Positions 1 to 6,644 of a stretch of DNA of 13,909 nt are shown here, one piece after another. Below the pieces are notes generated by a model that saw nothing but the letters and a program-made list of their open reading frames with translations, did no database searches and was not told the DNA's origin. How positions within the stretch are numbered: the first letter of the stretch is position 1; every line of letters begins with the position of its first letter. A program made the position numbers and the translations under genes. The DNA is from JBBPYA01 sp038200385. Lineage in GTDB: Bacteria > Actinomycetota > Actinomycetes > Mycobacteriales > Geodermatophilaceae. Location of the stretch: NCBI GenBank assembly GCA_038200385.1, contig JBBPYA010000258.1, positions 1 through 13,909 of the forward strand, written 5' to 3'.

Positions 1-249
1 GTCCCCGAGCGAGCCGAAGGTCAGCAGCAACGCGGCGACACCGAGGGTGTAGGCGTCGATGACCCACTGCAGGGCGTCGAAGCTGGCGTTGAGCTCGCGC
101 TGGATGTCCGGGAGTGCGACGTTGACGACCGTGATGTCGATCAGCAGCATCGCGATTCCGGTGCAGATCGCCACCAGCGGCCACCACGAGCGGGCGGCCG
201 GATCGGCTTGCGGAGCAGGGGACGCCGCTGTCGCGGCACGGTGAGCCAT
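1..249 (-). CDS. MFS drug/solute exporter, DHA2 (EmrB/QacA-like) family, N-terminal part only
   Basis: The reading frame is open from an ATG at 249 down to the left edge (83 codons, no stop), so the gene is cut by the window. The N-terminus has about 20 hydrophilic residues, then a membrane segment (WWPLVAICTGIAMLLID) carrying the D-x-T-x-x-N-x-ALP signature at residues 38-47 (IDITVVNVALPDIQ). This is followed by WVIDAYTLGVAALLLTFGSLGD, the TM2 and loop-2 start of 14-TM proton-driven multidrug exporters. The family exports drugs or metabolites from the cytoplasm using the proton gradient; the substrate cannot be read from this fragment. The start is supported by AAGGGG shortly upstream of the ATG. 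A 21-bp palindrome and a possible -10 box lie just upstream, suggesting repressor control, as is common for this family. Family assignment is firm, function general. Confidence 0.85.
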   Translation of the reverse strand, partial: MAHRAATAASPAPQADPAARSWWPLVAICTGIAMLLIDITVVNVALPDIQRELNASFDALQWVIDAYTLGVAALLLTFGSLGD

Positions 250-296
250 GGCACCCCTTCGAGGAACCGGAGCCGCCGGCCGGGCTCCCCGGGACC

Positions 297-302
297 AATG
301 TA
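297..302 (-). promoter_or_regulatory. Possible -10 box (TACATT) for the MFS exporter
   Basis: On the minus strand TACATT (a TANNNT-type box) lies about 48 nt upstream of the exporter ATG. The perfect palindrome at 308-328 occupies the spacer and -35 region. No good TTGACA-like -35 is visible, so this is a plausible but unproven promoter. Confidence 0.3.
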
Positions 303-307
303 GGCGG

Positions 308-328
308 GTCCCACCGAACCGGTGGGAC
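308..328. promoter_or_regulatory. Perfect 9+3+9 palindrome, likely operator (or hairpin terminator) upstream of the MFS exporter
   Basis: The half-sites GTCCCACCG and CGGTGGGAC flank an AAC core with no mismatch. The element sits between the end of the methyltransferase gene (335) and the start of the exporter (249), directly upstream of the possible -10 at 297-302. That position and its 21-bp length fit a dimeric repressor operator of the TetR or MarR kind. The same DNA would fold into a 9-bp hairpin in RNA made from the upstream gene, but no T-tract follows in the minus-strand direction, so an intrinsic terminator is less likely. The regulator gene is not in the window. Confidence 0.5.
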
Positions 329-334
329 GGGGAG

Positions 335-1150
335 CTAGCGACCCGGAGTCGCTACCCGGGACCCGATCACCACGGTGGCTCCGACGTCCTGCACGCGGAC
401 GACGCGGGCCAGCAGACCGTGCTCGCCGAGCGCCTCGACGGCGTACGGCGCCTGCCCGGAGCTGGCCTCGACGAGCAGGTGACCGTCGGAGTCCAGCCAG
501 CCCGGCGCACCGGCGATCACCCGGTTCAGCACGGCCAGCCCGTCGACCCCGCCGTCCAAGGCCACCCGTGGCTCGTGGTCCCGAGCCTCGGGCGGCATCG
601 TCTGGATCGCTGCGGTGGGCACGTAGGGCGCGTTGGCGACCAGGACGTGCACGCGGCCCCGCAGACCCTCGGGGAGCGGGTCGTACAGGTCGCCCTGGAA
701 GACCGGGCTCGGGGGGCCCGCGGCCCGGTCGAGGTTCTGCAGGGCGTACCGGACGGCGGCCGGGTCGATGTCGGCGGCGTACACCTCGAGCCCAGGCACG
801 GCGTCGAGCAACGCGGCCGTGATCGCGCCCGACCCGCAGCACAGCTCGACGACGATCTCGCCCGGCCGGGCTGCAGCCAGCGCGATCGCCTCGCGGGCCA
901 GCACCTCCGTGCGACGGCGCGGCACGAACACCCCCGGACCGACGGCGACCCGCAGCCCGCAGAACTCCGCCCAGCCCAGCAGGTGCTCGAGCGGCTCGCC
1001 GCCCACGCGGCGCTCGACCAGCGCCGCGAGCGCGGCCGGGTCACCCGCCGCGCCGAGCAGCAGCCGGGCCTCGTCCTCGGCGAACACGCAGCCGGCCGCC
1101 CGCAGCCGGGCGACGAGCGCGGCCCGGCCGGGCGACGGGACCGCTGTCAT
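335..1150 (-). CDS. Putative protein-(glutamine-N5) methyltransferase, PrmC/HemK-related subgroup
   Basis: A 271-aa SAM-dependent methyltransferase related to PrmC, which methylates the GGQ glutamine of release factors. Visible features are an N-terminal helical domain ending in GGEPLEHLLG (50-59), FVPRRRTEVL (75-84, where PrmC usually has PRPETE), SAM motif I as ELCCGSGAI (102-110), an acidic motif AADIDP (125-130) and the catalytic-site motif as NAPYVP (173-178) in place of the canonical NPPYVP. These substitutions match the actinobacterial PrmC-related family described as substrate unknown (TIGR03704), so this is probably a paralogue rather than the release-factor enzyme. The ATG at 1150 has GAGGAA five nt upstream; in-frame starts at 1195 and 1213 (GTG) add residues without a visible ribosome site. 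It is divergent from the acyltransferase and lies upstream of the MFS exporter on the same strand. Confidence 0.85.
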   Translation of the reverse strand: MTAVPSPGRAALVARLRAAGCVFAEDEARLLLGAAGDPAALAALVERRVGGEPLEHLLGWAEFCGLRVAVGPGVFVPRRRTEVLAREAIALAAARPGEIVVELCCGSGAITAALLDAVPGLEVYAADIDPAAVRYALQNLDRAAGPPSPVFQGDLYDPLPEGLRGRVHVLVANAPYVPTAAIQTMPPEARDHEPRVALDGGVDGLAVLNRVIAGAPGWLDSDGHLLVEASSGQAPYAVEALGEHGLLARVVRVQDVGATVVIGSRVATPGR

Positions 1151-1413
1151 GGGTTCCTCGGGCGGATCGGCGGATGCATCACGTAGCGTGGCCATCTGCG
1201 TTCTGTGGGCCACGTCATGGCAAGGCTCTCAGGTTGCTGTTGTATCGTGCCTGCCGTCGTCCCCTGCACTCGCGCATCGTTCCGCGGCACGGTTGCCGGG
1301 TGGGACGGCAGGCACCAACCCAGCCGCGTCTCCTGTCGTACACGGGGCCGGGGCAGGGTCGAATCAGACGAGCGGGCTCGCCCGGCCCAGGCCGGCGACC
1401 CTTTGGAGACGGT
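1151..1413. other. Divergent intergenic region between the methyltransferase and acyltransferase genes
   Basis: These 263 bp separate two outward-reading genes and should hold both promoters. On the plus strand TATCGT at 1243-1248 is the best TANNNT box, which would give a leader of roughly 160 nt for the acyltransferase; no convincing -35 precedes it. A 6-bp inverted repeat, GTGGCC at 1188-1193 and GGCCAC at 1208-1213, lies close to the methyltransferase start. I see no RNA gene or convincing ORF of its own. Confidence 0.3.
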
Positions 1414-3564
1414 GTGCAGACCAGCGTCATGACCGAGCGCAGGACAGCGCCTCGCCTGAGTCGTCGGCCGGACGCGCAGGGGCTGCGCGCGGTGGCCGTC
1501 GTGCTGATCGTGCTGGGCACCCTCGGGGTGTCCGGAGTCAAGGGCGGCTTCGTCGGCATCGACGTGTTCTTCGTCCTCACCGGGTTCCTCACCACGGCGA
1601 TGCTGCTCGGCGAGGCGAACCAGACCCGTCGGCTTGACGTCCTGGGCTTCTACGCTCGGCGCGCCCGGCGGCTGTTCCCCCTGATCACCCTGGTACTCCT
1701 CGTGACCGTCGCCGGCACGTACTTCCTGGTCAAGAACAACGACCAGGTCGGTGCGATCGTGTCCGAGGCGCTGTGGGCGGTCGGGCTCGCGGCGAACTGG
1801 AAGTTCGTCCTCAACGGCGTCGGGTACGACCAGATCAATCCGGTCAGCCCCATCCAGCACTTCTGGGCGATCGCGGTCGGCGAGCAGTTCTTCCTCGTCT
1901 GGCCACTGCTGATGCTCGCGGTGCTGTTCCTCGGGGCCCGCCGCCGGCCCTTCCAGCGCAGCTACGTCAAGCGCCCGGGTGAGGCTCGGGTGCTCGGGTT
2001 CGGGCTGGTGGTCCTGCTGCTGGGCGCCGGCTCCTTCGGCTACGCACTGCTCAGCGTCGAGCCGGACGGCGTCGGCTACTTCTCCAGCGCGACCCGGCTG
2101 TGGGAGTTCGCCGCCGGCGCCATGCTGGCCATCGGCATCGGCCGGCTGCGTGACGTCCCCGGCCCGGTCAAGGCCGCCGCGTCCTGGATCGGGTTGGTCG
2201 GCATCGTGGCCAGCGCGGTCCTGCTGGACCCGACGGCGAGCTTCCCGGGGGTGCCGGCGCTGTTCCCGGTCGCGGCGACCCTGCTCGTGCTGGCCGGTGG
2301 CATCGACGGTCCGGCGTACGGCGCCGGCGGCGTCCTGGGGCTCGCGCCGGTCCGCTGGCTCGGGGACCGGGCCCTCGGCATCTACCTGTGGCACCTGCCC
2401 GCGCTCGTGCTGGCCGGGGTGTACGTCGCCCGGCCGCTGAACCTCTTTGAGTCAACCGTCGTGATGATCGGGGTGGTGGTGCTGGCCACCGTCACGCATG
2501 CGGCGTACGAGCGCCCGCTGCGGTCGGGACCGCCCTTCAACGGCAACATCGGGCTCGTGCTGTGGCCGGCGTCGATCGCGCTGGTCACGGTCGTCGCCCT
2601 GGTCGCGCTGGACGCGGTGAGTTCCGCGCCGCCCGTGGTGGCCGTCCCGGCGGCCCCGACGTCGTCCAGCCCGGCCCCCACCACCCCCCCGCCGGACAAC
2701 CCGCCCACCGCCACGGAGGCCATCGCCAACGGCATCGTGCAGACCGTGACTGCCGCGGACAGCGGCGACGCGGTTTCTAATTCGGTGCTCAACCGGCTCG
2801 GCGGCCTGGCCGCGGACACCTGGGCCGCGGGAGTGCCCTGCGCCTCGCCGTTCGGCTCCACCACGAGCGATATCTGCTCCTATGGGCCGGACAACGCCGA
2901 CCGCACCATGGTGATCTTCGGGGACGAGCACGCCGGGGGCTGGGTGCCAGCGCTGCGCCAGGTAGCCGAGAACAGTGGCTGGAAGTTCTACTACTTCGTC
3001 AAGCGGCAGTGCTCCTCGGTGCAGGTGCGGCTGCTCGACGCGGTCCGGCAGAACCGCGAGGCCGAGTGCGACTCCTGGCGGACCTGGGCCATCGACCAGA
3101 TCAAGAAGCTGAAGCCGGACCTGACCATGATCGCCAACGACGGGAGCGTCACGGTGACCGGCGAGGGAGACAAGCGGCTGTCGGCCTCGGAGCAGACCGA
3201 CGCCTGGGAGGCCGGGACGCTGGCGACGCTGCAGACCCTGAGCGCCGACCTGCCGCGGGTGGCAGCGTTCGGCCAGGTGCCGGTCGGTCCCGACCCGGTG
3301 GTCTGCCTGAACCAGAAAAACGTCAAGATCGCCGACTGCACGTTCCTGGCCGGGCGCAAGACCGATTCCATCAACAACGCGACCCAGCGTGCGGTGGCGA
3401 CGAGCGGTACCGAGTTCGTGGACGTGAGCGGCCTGCTGTGTGCCCAGAGCAAGTGCCCGCCGTACAACATCACCGACTTCATCTACTCCTCGCCCGGCCA
3501 GCTGACCGCGTCGTACTCGAGGCGGCTCTCGCCGGCCCTGACCGACCTGCTGGGGGCGGGCTGA
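1414..3564 (+). CDS. OafA/YrhL-type membrane acyltransferase with C-terminal SGNH domain; catalytic residues appear lost
   Basis: A 716-aa protein of the acyltransferase-3 family, whose members move acyl groups across the membrane onto surface sugars or peptidoglycan. The GTG start at 1414 has GGAG five nt upstream; an ATG at 1429 is the alternative. Family landmarks are RPDAQGLRAVAV, GGFVGIDVFFVLTGFLTT, FYARRARRLFPL, HFWAIAVGEQFFLVWP and LWEFAAGAMLAI across about ten membrane segments. A P/S/T-rich linker (about 409-435) leads to the extracytoplasmic SGNH domain. The usual TM1 histidine (VLYHAG) is Thr36 (VLGTLG), the usual VEEQFY is VGEQFF (Gly156), the SGNH nucleophile GDSH is GDEH (Glu505), and the C-terminal D-x-x-H is replaced around PGQLT (Gln696). 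The frame is intact with uniform high-GC codon use, so this is a maintained divergent protein rather than a broken gene. A GDSL lipoprotein follows on the same strand. Confidence 0.85.
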   Translation: MQTSVMTERRTAPRLSRRPDAQGLRAVAVVLIVLGTLGVSGVKGGFVGIDVFFVLTGFLTTAMLLGEANQTRRLDVLGFYARRARRLFPLITLVLLVTVAGTYFLVKNNDQVGAIVSEALWAVGLAANWKFVLNGVGYDQINPVSPIQHFWAIAVGEQFFLVWPLLMLAVLFLGARRRPFQRSYVKRPGEARVLGFGLVVLLLGAGSFGYALLSVEPDGVGYFSSATRLWEFAAGAMLAIGIGRLRDVPGPVKAAASWIGLVGIVASAVLLDPTASFPGVPALFPVAATLLVLAGGIDGPAYGAGGVLGLAPVRWLGDRALGIYLWHLPALVLAGVYVARPLNLFESTVVMIGVVVLATVTHAAYERPLRSGPPFNGNIGLVLWPASIALVTVVALVALDAVSSAPPVVAVPAAPTSSSPAPTTPPPDNPPTATEAIANGIVQTVTAADSGDAVSNSVLNRLGGLAADTWAAGVPCASPFGSTTSDICSYGPDNADRTMVIFGDEHAGGWVPALRQVAENSGWKFYYFVKRQCSSVQVRLLDAVRQNREAECDSWRTWAIDQIKKLKPDLTMIANDGSVTVTGEGDKRLSASEQTDAWEAGTLATLQTLSADLPRVAAFGQVPVGPDPVVCLNQKNVKIADCTFLAGRKTDSINNATQRAVATSGTEFVDVSGLLCAQSKCPPYNITDFIYSSPGQLTASYSRRLSPALTDLLGAG

Positions 3565-3649
3565 GCAACGGACCCGACCCGCGGCCGATCGTCGCGGTGG
3601 CGTCAGCCGAGATCGTCGCCGGCAGGCACAATGATCGGAACGGCGTTCG

Positions 3650-3677
3650 GTGTCACGCTGCAGTAGCACTGTGTCAC
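3650..3677. repeat. Two direct GTGTCAC repeats spaced exactly 21 bp apart
   Basis: GTGTCAC occurs at 3650-3656 and 3671-3677 in the 151-bp gap between the acyltransferase and the SGNH lipoprotein. A 21-bp period is two helical turns, which would put both copies on the same face of DNA, as in tandem activator sites. No clear -10 box is visible, and seven matching bases is little evidence. Confidence 0.25.
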
Positions 3678-3715
3678 TGTCCCTACAGCACGCGTGACCG
3701 AGAAGGAGTGAGTCG

Positions 3716-4744
3716 ATGACCCGGGTGACGGGGAGGCGACGGGTGCGGCGCCGGGAGGTGCTCGTCGTCATGGCGACCGGCCTGCTGGCTGCCTGCTCGG
3801 GCGGCGGCACGACCTCGGCCGGCCCGACGCCACCGCCGCCTGCGGCAACGTCGACGGCATCGGGCCAGCCGGCCCCTTCCAGCGGCGTCCCGACCGGCAA
3901 GGTCAGCCAGCTGGCGGCATGGGGCGACAGCCTCACCGCCGGCGAGGGCGGCGACGGGACGACCTATCCGGACGTGCTGTCCCAGCTCAGTGGTGTCCCG
4001 GTGTTCAACGGCGGAGTGCCCGGCGAGCGCTCGGCGGGCATCGCGGCCCGGGAGGACGGGGCTCCGGCGCTGCTCACCGCGAAGGGCGGCTCGATCCCGG
4101 CCCAGGGCGGGGTCCAGGTCACTCTGGCGAACAACGTCGTCGTCATTCGGGACACCGGCGAACTGCCCGGCACCCTGATGGGGATCCATGGCGTGCTCAT
4201 CAAGGACCAGACCACGAACTTCGGCAAGTACACGTTCACCCGGGACCAGGCGGGGCAACAGACCCAGGTCCCGCCGGACTCACCGTTCATGACCGACGTG
4301 GGCGTGAAGTACCGCGACGCGGGCGTGATCATCTGGGCCGGCCACAACGACTTCCGCTTCGGCGGGGCCGACGAGGTGGTCAAGAACATCGCCGCGATGG
4401 TCAAGTACCTGAACACCGAGAACTACCTCGTGCTCGGCCTGACCAACGGAACGAACAACGGGCGCGGCACGCCGTACTACGACCAGGCCATGGGGGTCGT
4501 GAACACGTCGCTGGCCAAGACCTACGGCCCGGACCACTACCTCGACGTGCGGACCTGGCTGATCAAGGACGGGCTGGCCGCGGCCGGCCAGCAGGCCACG
4601 AGCCAGGACCAGACCGACATCGCCGCCGACATCGTCCCGACCTCGTTGCGCGACCCCAAGGCCATCGGCCACCTGAACTCCGAGGGGTACACGGTGCTGG
4701 CCGGCTACATCCACGACTTCCTGCACCAGCAGGGCTGGTTCTAG
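3716..4744 (+). CDS. SGNH/GDSL hydrolase-family lipoprotein
   Basis: A 342-aa predicted surface lipoprotein. The start ATG has AAGGAG seven nt upstream. The signal region carries several arginine pairs (RRRVRRREVLVV) before a hydrophobic stretch and the lipobox LLAAC, predicting lipidation at Cys27; the arginines suggest Tat export, but the match is loose. A P/T/S/A-rich tether (28-60) leads to the SGNH domain: block I WGDSLTAG (Ser72), block II glycine in FNGGVPGERS, block III GHND (209-212), and block V His319 in IGHLNSEGY. The aspartate normally three residues before this histidine is not in place; the nearest is Asp313, six before. A stretch of about 90 residues between blocks II and III (QGGVQVTLANNVVVIRDTGE and onward) looks like a beta-rich insert. 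SGNH hydrolases cleave esters, commonly sugar O-acyl groups. It is probably linked to the upstream acyltransferase by position; the substrate is unknown. Confidence 0.8.
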   Translation: MTRVTGRRRVRRREVLVVMATGLLAACSGGGTTSAGPTPPPPAATSTASGQPAPSSGVPTGKVSQLAAWGDSLTAGEGGDGTTYPDVLSQLSGVPVFNGGVPGERSAGIAAREDGAPALLTAKGGSIPAQGGVQVTLANNVVVIRDTGELPGTLMGIHGVLIKDQTTNFGKYTFTRDQAGQQTQVPPDSPFMTDVGVKYRDAGVIIWAGHNDFRFGGADEVVKNIAAMVKYLNTENYLVLGLTNGTNNGRGTPYYDQAMGVVNTSLAKTYGPDHYLDVRTWLIKDGLAAAGQQATSQDQTDIAADIVPTSLRDPKAIGHLNSEGYTVLAGYIHDFLHQQGWF

Positions 4745-4810
4745 CGGGGCCGTGCGGTTGCCTCGAGCCTCCCCGACCGCTGCCCCTGGGCGGCGCGGGC
4801 GGTGCGGGGC

Positions 4811-5185
4811 ATGAGCCTGCGGCTGTTCCACGCCCACGTGGAGGCGTTCAACGACGGTGACCTGGAGCGGCTACTGGCCGGCTTCGCCGAGGACGCGGAG
4901 TGGTCGACCGGCGGGTACACGGTGCGCGGGATAGGGGCGCTCGCGGTGTTCTTCGGCTCGGCGCTGGACGGGCTGCTGCCCGAACTGCTGGTCCGCAGCG
5001 TCATCGGCAGCGGCGACCTGGTGGCCGCGGAGCTGACCGAGCTGTTCCGGTACGACGACGTGGACCGGGTCGCCCCGATCGCCGCGTTCTACCGGTTCCA
5101 CGACGACGCGATCGTGCGGGCCACCATCTACCGGGAAGGCAGCGCCGAGGCCGGCGACGCACCCGCGGCCCCCGCCCCGGGATAG
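4811..5185 (+). CDS. SnoaL-like / NTF2-fold small protein
   Basis: A 124-aa cytoplasmic protein with the layout of the SnoaL_2 cone fold: an N-terminal helix (FHAHVEAFNDGDLERLLAGF), the first strand with AEDAEWSTGG, a helical middle (ALAVFFGSALDGLLPE) and C-terminal strands ending FYRFHDDAIVRATIYREG. This fold serves as ketosteroid-isomerase-like enzymes, polyketide cyclases or plain ligand-binding proteins, so no reaction is assigned. The start chosen is the ATG at 4811; a GTG at 4802 adds three residues. Only a weak GGTGCGGGG precedes it. The stop codon TAG also forms the beginning of the likely -10 box of the next gene. Confidence 0.7.
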   Translation: MSLRLFHAHVEAFNDGDLERLLAGFAEDAEWSTGGYTVRGIGALAVFFGSALDGLLPELLVRSVIGSGDLVAAELTELFRYDDVDRVAPIAAFYRFHDDAIVRATIYREGSAEAGDAPAAPAPG

Positions 5186-5188
5186 CCT
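5183..5188 (+). promoter_or_regulatory. Probable -10 box (TAGCCT) for a leaderless Nif3-like mRNA
   Basis: TAGCCT is followed by exactly six bases and the ATG at 5195, the spacing at which transcription would begin at the start codon. No ribosome-binding site precedes the ATG, which supports leaderless expression. The box shares its TAG with the stop codon of the upstream gene. Confidence 0.5.
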
Positions 5189-5194
5189 GCCCCG

Positions 5195-6316
5195 ATGCCC
5201 TGTCTGGCCGACGTCGTCGAGGCCCTCGAGCGCCGCCACCCGCTCTCGTGGGCCGCCTCGTGGGACGCCGTCGGGCTGGTCTGCGGCGATCCGAGTGACC
5301 CGGTGCAGCGCATCCTGCTCGCCGTGGACCCGGTCGAGGCCACCGTCGACGAGGCCGTCGACACCGGCGTCCAGCTGCTCGTCACTCACCACCCATTGTT
5401 CCTGTCCGCAGTGCACGGCGTGCCCGCCACGACGTACAAGGGGCGACTCGTACACCGGCTGATCCGGGCCGGGATCGGGCTGTACGCCGCCCACACCAAC
5501 GCCGACGCCGCCGACCCGGGAGTGTCGGACTCGCTGGCCGCCGCGCTGGGGCTGACCGGGCTCCGCCCGCTGCGCCCGGACCCGGCCGACGCCCTGGACG
5601 TGCTGGTCGCCTTCGTCCCGGAGGCCGAGGCGGACCGCGTGCTGGCGGCATTGAGCGTCGCGGGCGCGGGGGCCATCGGCGACTACAGCCGGTGCGCGTG
5701 GCTCGGGTCCGGCACCGGCACGTTCCTGCCCGGCCCGGGCGCGCAACCGGCCGTCGGTGCAGTGGGGGAGGTGGCCCGGGTCGCCGAGACCCGGATCGAG
5801 ATGGTGCTGCCGCGCCGGCTGCGGGCCGCGGTGCGCGGGGCATTGCTGGCCGCGCACCCGTACGAGGAACCGGCGTACAGCGTGCTGCCGATGGGCGAGC
5901 TGCCCGGCTCGCGGGGGACCGGGCGGATCGGCCGGTTGACCGAGCCGGTCCCGCTGCGTGTATTTGTCGAGACGGTCGCGGGCGCGTTGCCCAGGACCCC
6001 GGCGGGGATCCGCGCCGCCGGGGACCCGGAGGCAGTCGTCGAGACGGTCGCGGTGTGCGGGGGAGCGGGCGACTCGCTGCTGTCGGCCGCCGCGGAGGCG
6101 GGGGTGGACTGCTACGTCACCGCGGATCTGCGCCACCACCGGGTCAGCGAGCACGTCGAGGCCGGTGGGCCGGCCGTCCTGGACGTCGGGCACTGGGCCA
6201 GTGAGTGGCCGTGGCTCGCCGATGCAGCGCAGCGGCTGCGAGCCGATCTCGGGGCCGGGGTCGACGTGTCGGTTTCCCGGCTGGTCACCGACCCCTGGAC
6301 GATGCGCGCCGGCTGA
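5195..6316 (+). CDS. Nif3-like dinuclear metal centre hexameric protein (DUF34/YbgI family)
   Basis: A 373-aa protein of the long Nif3 class. The N-terminal half has TSWDAVG-like ASWDAVGLVCGD, the metal-binding THHPLF (His65, His66) and AHTNAD (His100, Asp104). The C-terminal half has the partner motif TADLRHH and DVGHWASE (His333, Glu337), completing the dimetal site. The middle (about 130-250), with VAFVPEAEADRVLAALSVAGAGAIGDYSRC, is the PII/CutA-like insert found in long family members. The family forms toroidal hexamers; its reaction is not settled, with cyclohydrolase-like activities proposed for relatives. In mycobacteria the orthologue neighbours the zinc-ribbon protein and the RNase HI/phosphatase; here those follow only after an intervening transporter pair. 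The start is fixed by the TAGCCT-N6-ATG arrangement. Confidence 0.9.
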   Translation: MPCLADVVEALERRHPLSWAASWDAVGLVCGDPSDPVQRILLAVDPVEATVDEAVDTGVQLLVTHHPLFLSAVHGVPATTYKGRLVHRLIRAGIGLYAAHTNADAADPGVSDSLAAALGLTGLRPLRPDPADALDVLVAFVPEAEADRVLAALSVAGAGAIGDYSRCAWLGSGTGTFLPGPGAQPAVGAVGEVARVAETRIEMVLPRRLRAAVRGALLAAHPYEEPAYSVLPMGELPGSRGTGRIGRLTEPVPLRVFVETVAGALPRTPAGIRAAGDPEAVVETVAVCGGAGDSLLSAAAEAGVDCYVTADLRHHRVSEHVEAGGPAVLDVGHWASEWPWLADAAQRLRADLGAGVDVSVSRLVTDPWTMRAG

Positions 6317-6413
6317 GCCCATCGCACGATCCGGGCCTGTCGGGGTTGCCAGCTGCCGCAGAAGCGGGACACTGTGCGGGTCGTCGACTAGACCGGCTTC
6401 TCCAGGAGGGTCC

Positions 6414-6644
6414 GTGGCCGCCACCGAGGATCGACCCGTCCGCAAACGCAGCGACCGCAGCCCGTGGAACTGGTGGCTGGCCCTGCCGATCGTGATCCCG
6501 CTGATCGTCCCCATCTACAACCGGACCGAGCCGACCCTGTTCGGGTGGCCGTTCTTCTACTGGGGGCAGTTGGCGTTCATCGCCCTCGGCGTGCTCACCA
6601 CCTCGCTGGTGTACCAGATGACCAAGGAGCGGCGCCGTGGCTGA
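6414..6644 (+). CDS. DUF3311-family small membrane protein, symporter partner
   Basis: A 76-aa protein starting at GTG 6414, with a strong AGGAGG four nt upstream (6404-6409). After a charged N-terminus (VRKRSDRSPWNWW) it has two membrane segments, LALPIVIPLIVPIYN and FFYWGQLAFIALGVLTTSLVY, ending in a basic tail KERRRG. The P-I-Y-N-R-T-E-P loop followed by G-W-P-F-F-Y is typical of DUF3311 proteins, which are encoded directly before sodium:solute symporters. Its last eight bases overlap the symporter start, implying translational coupling. It probably acts as an accessory subunit of the transporter; this role is inferred from gene pairing. Confidence 0.85.
   Translation: MAATEDRPVRKRSDRSPWNWWLALPIVIPLIVPIYNRTEPTLFGWPFFYWGQLAFIALGVLTTSLVYQMTKERRRG

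Noticed and set aside
248..1186. Long plus-strand ORF (312 aa) opposite the methyltransferase
   Set aside because: It lies antisense to the PrmC-like gene, which has all family motifs; the plus-strand translation is Arg/Pro/Gln-rich and has no recognisable domain.
2452..3936. 494-aa minus-strand ORF opposite the SGNH parts of two genes
   Set aside because: Composition dominated by Arg, Gly, Val and His with no domain; the opposite strand codes for recognised proteins. It is a GC-bias shadow.
4871..6514. 547-aa minus-strand ORF opposite the SnoaL-like and Nif3-like genes
   Set aside because: No family features, and it runs across several real genes on the plus strand.
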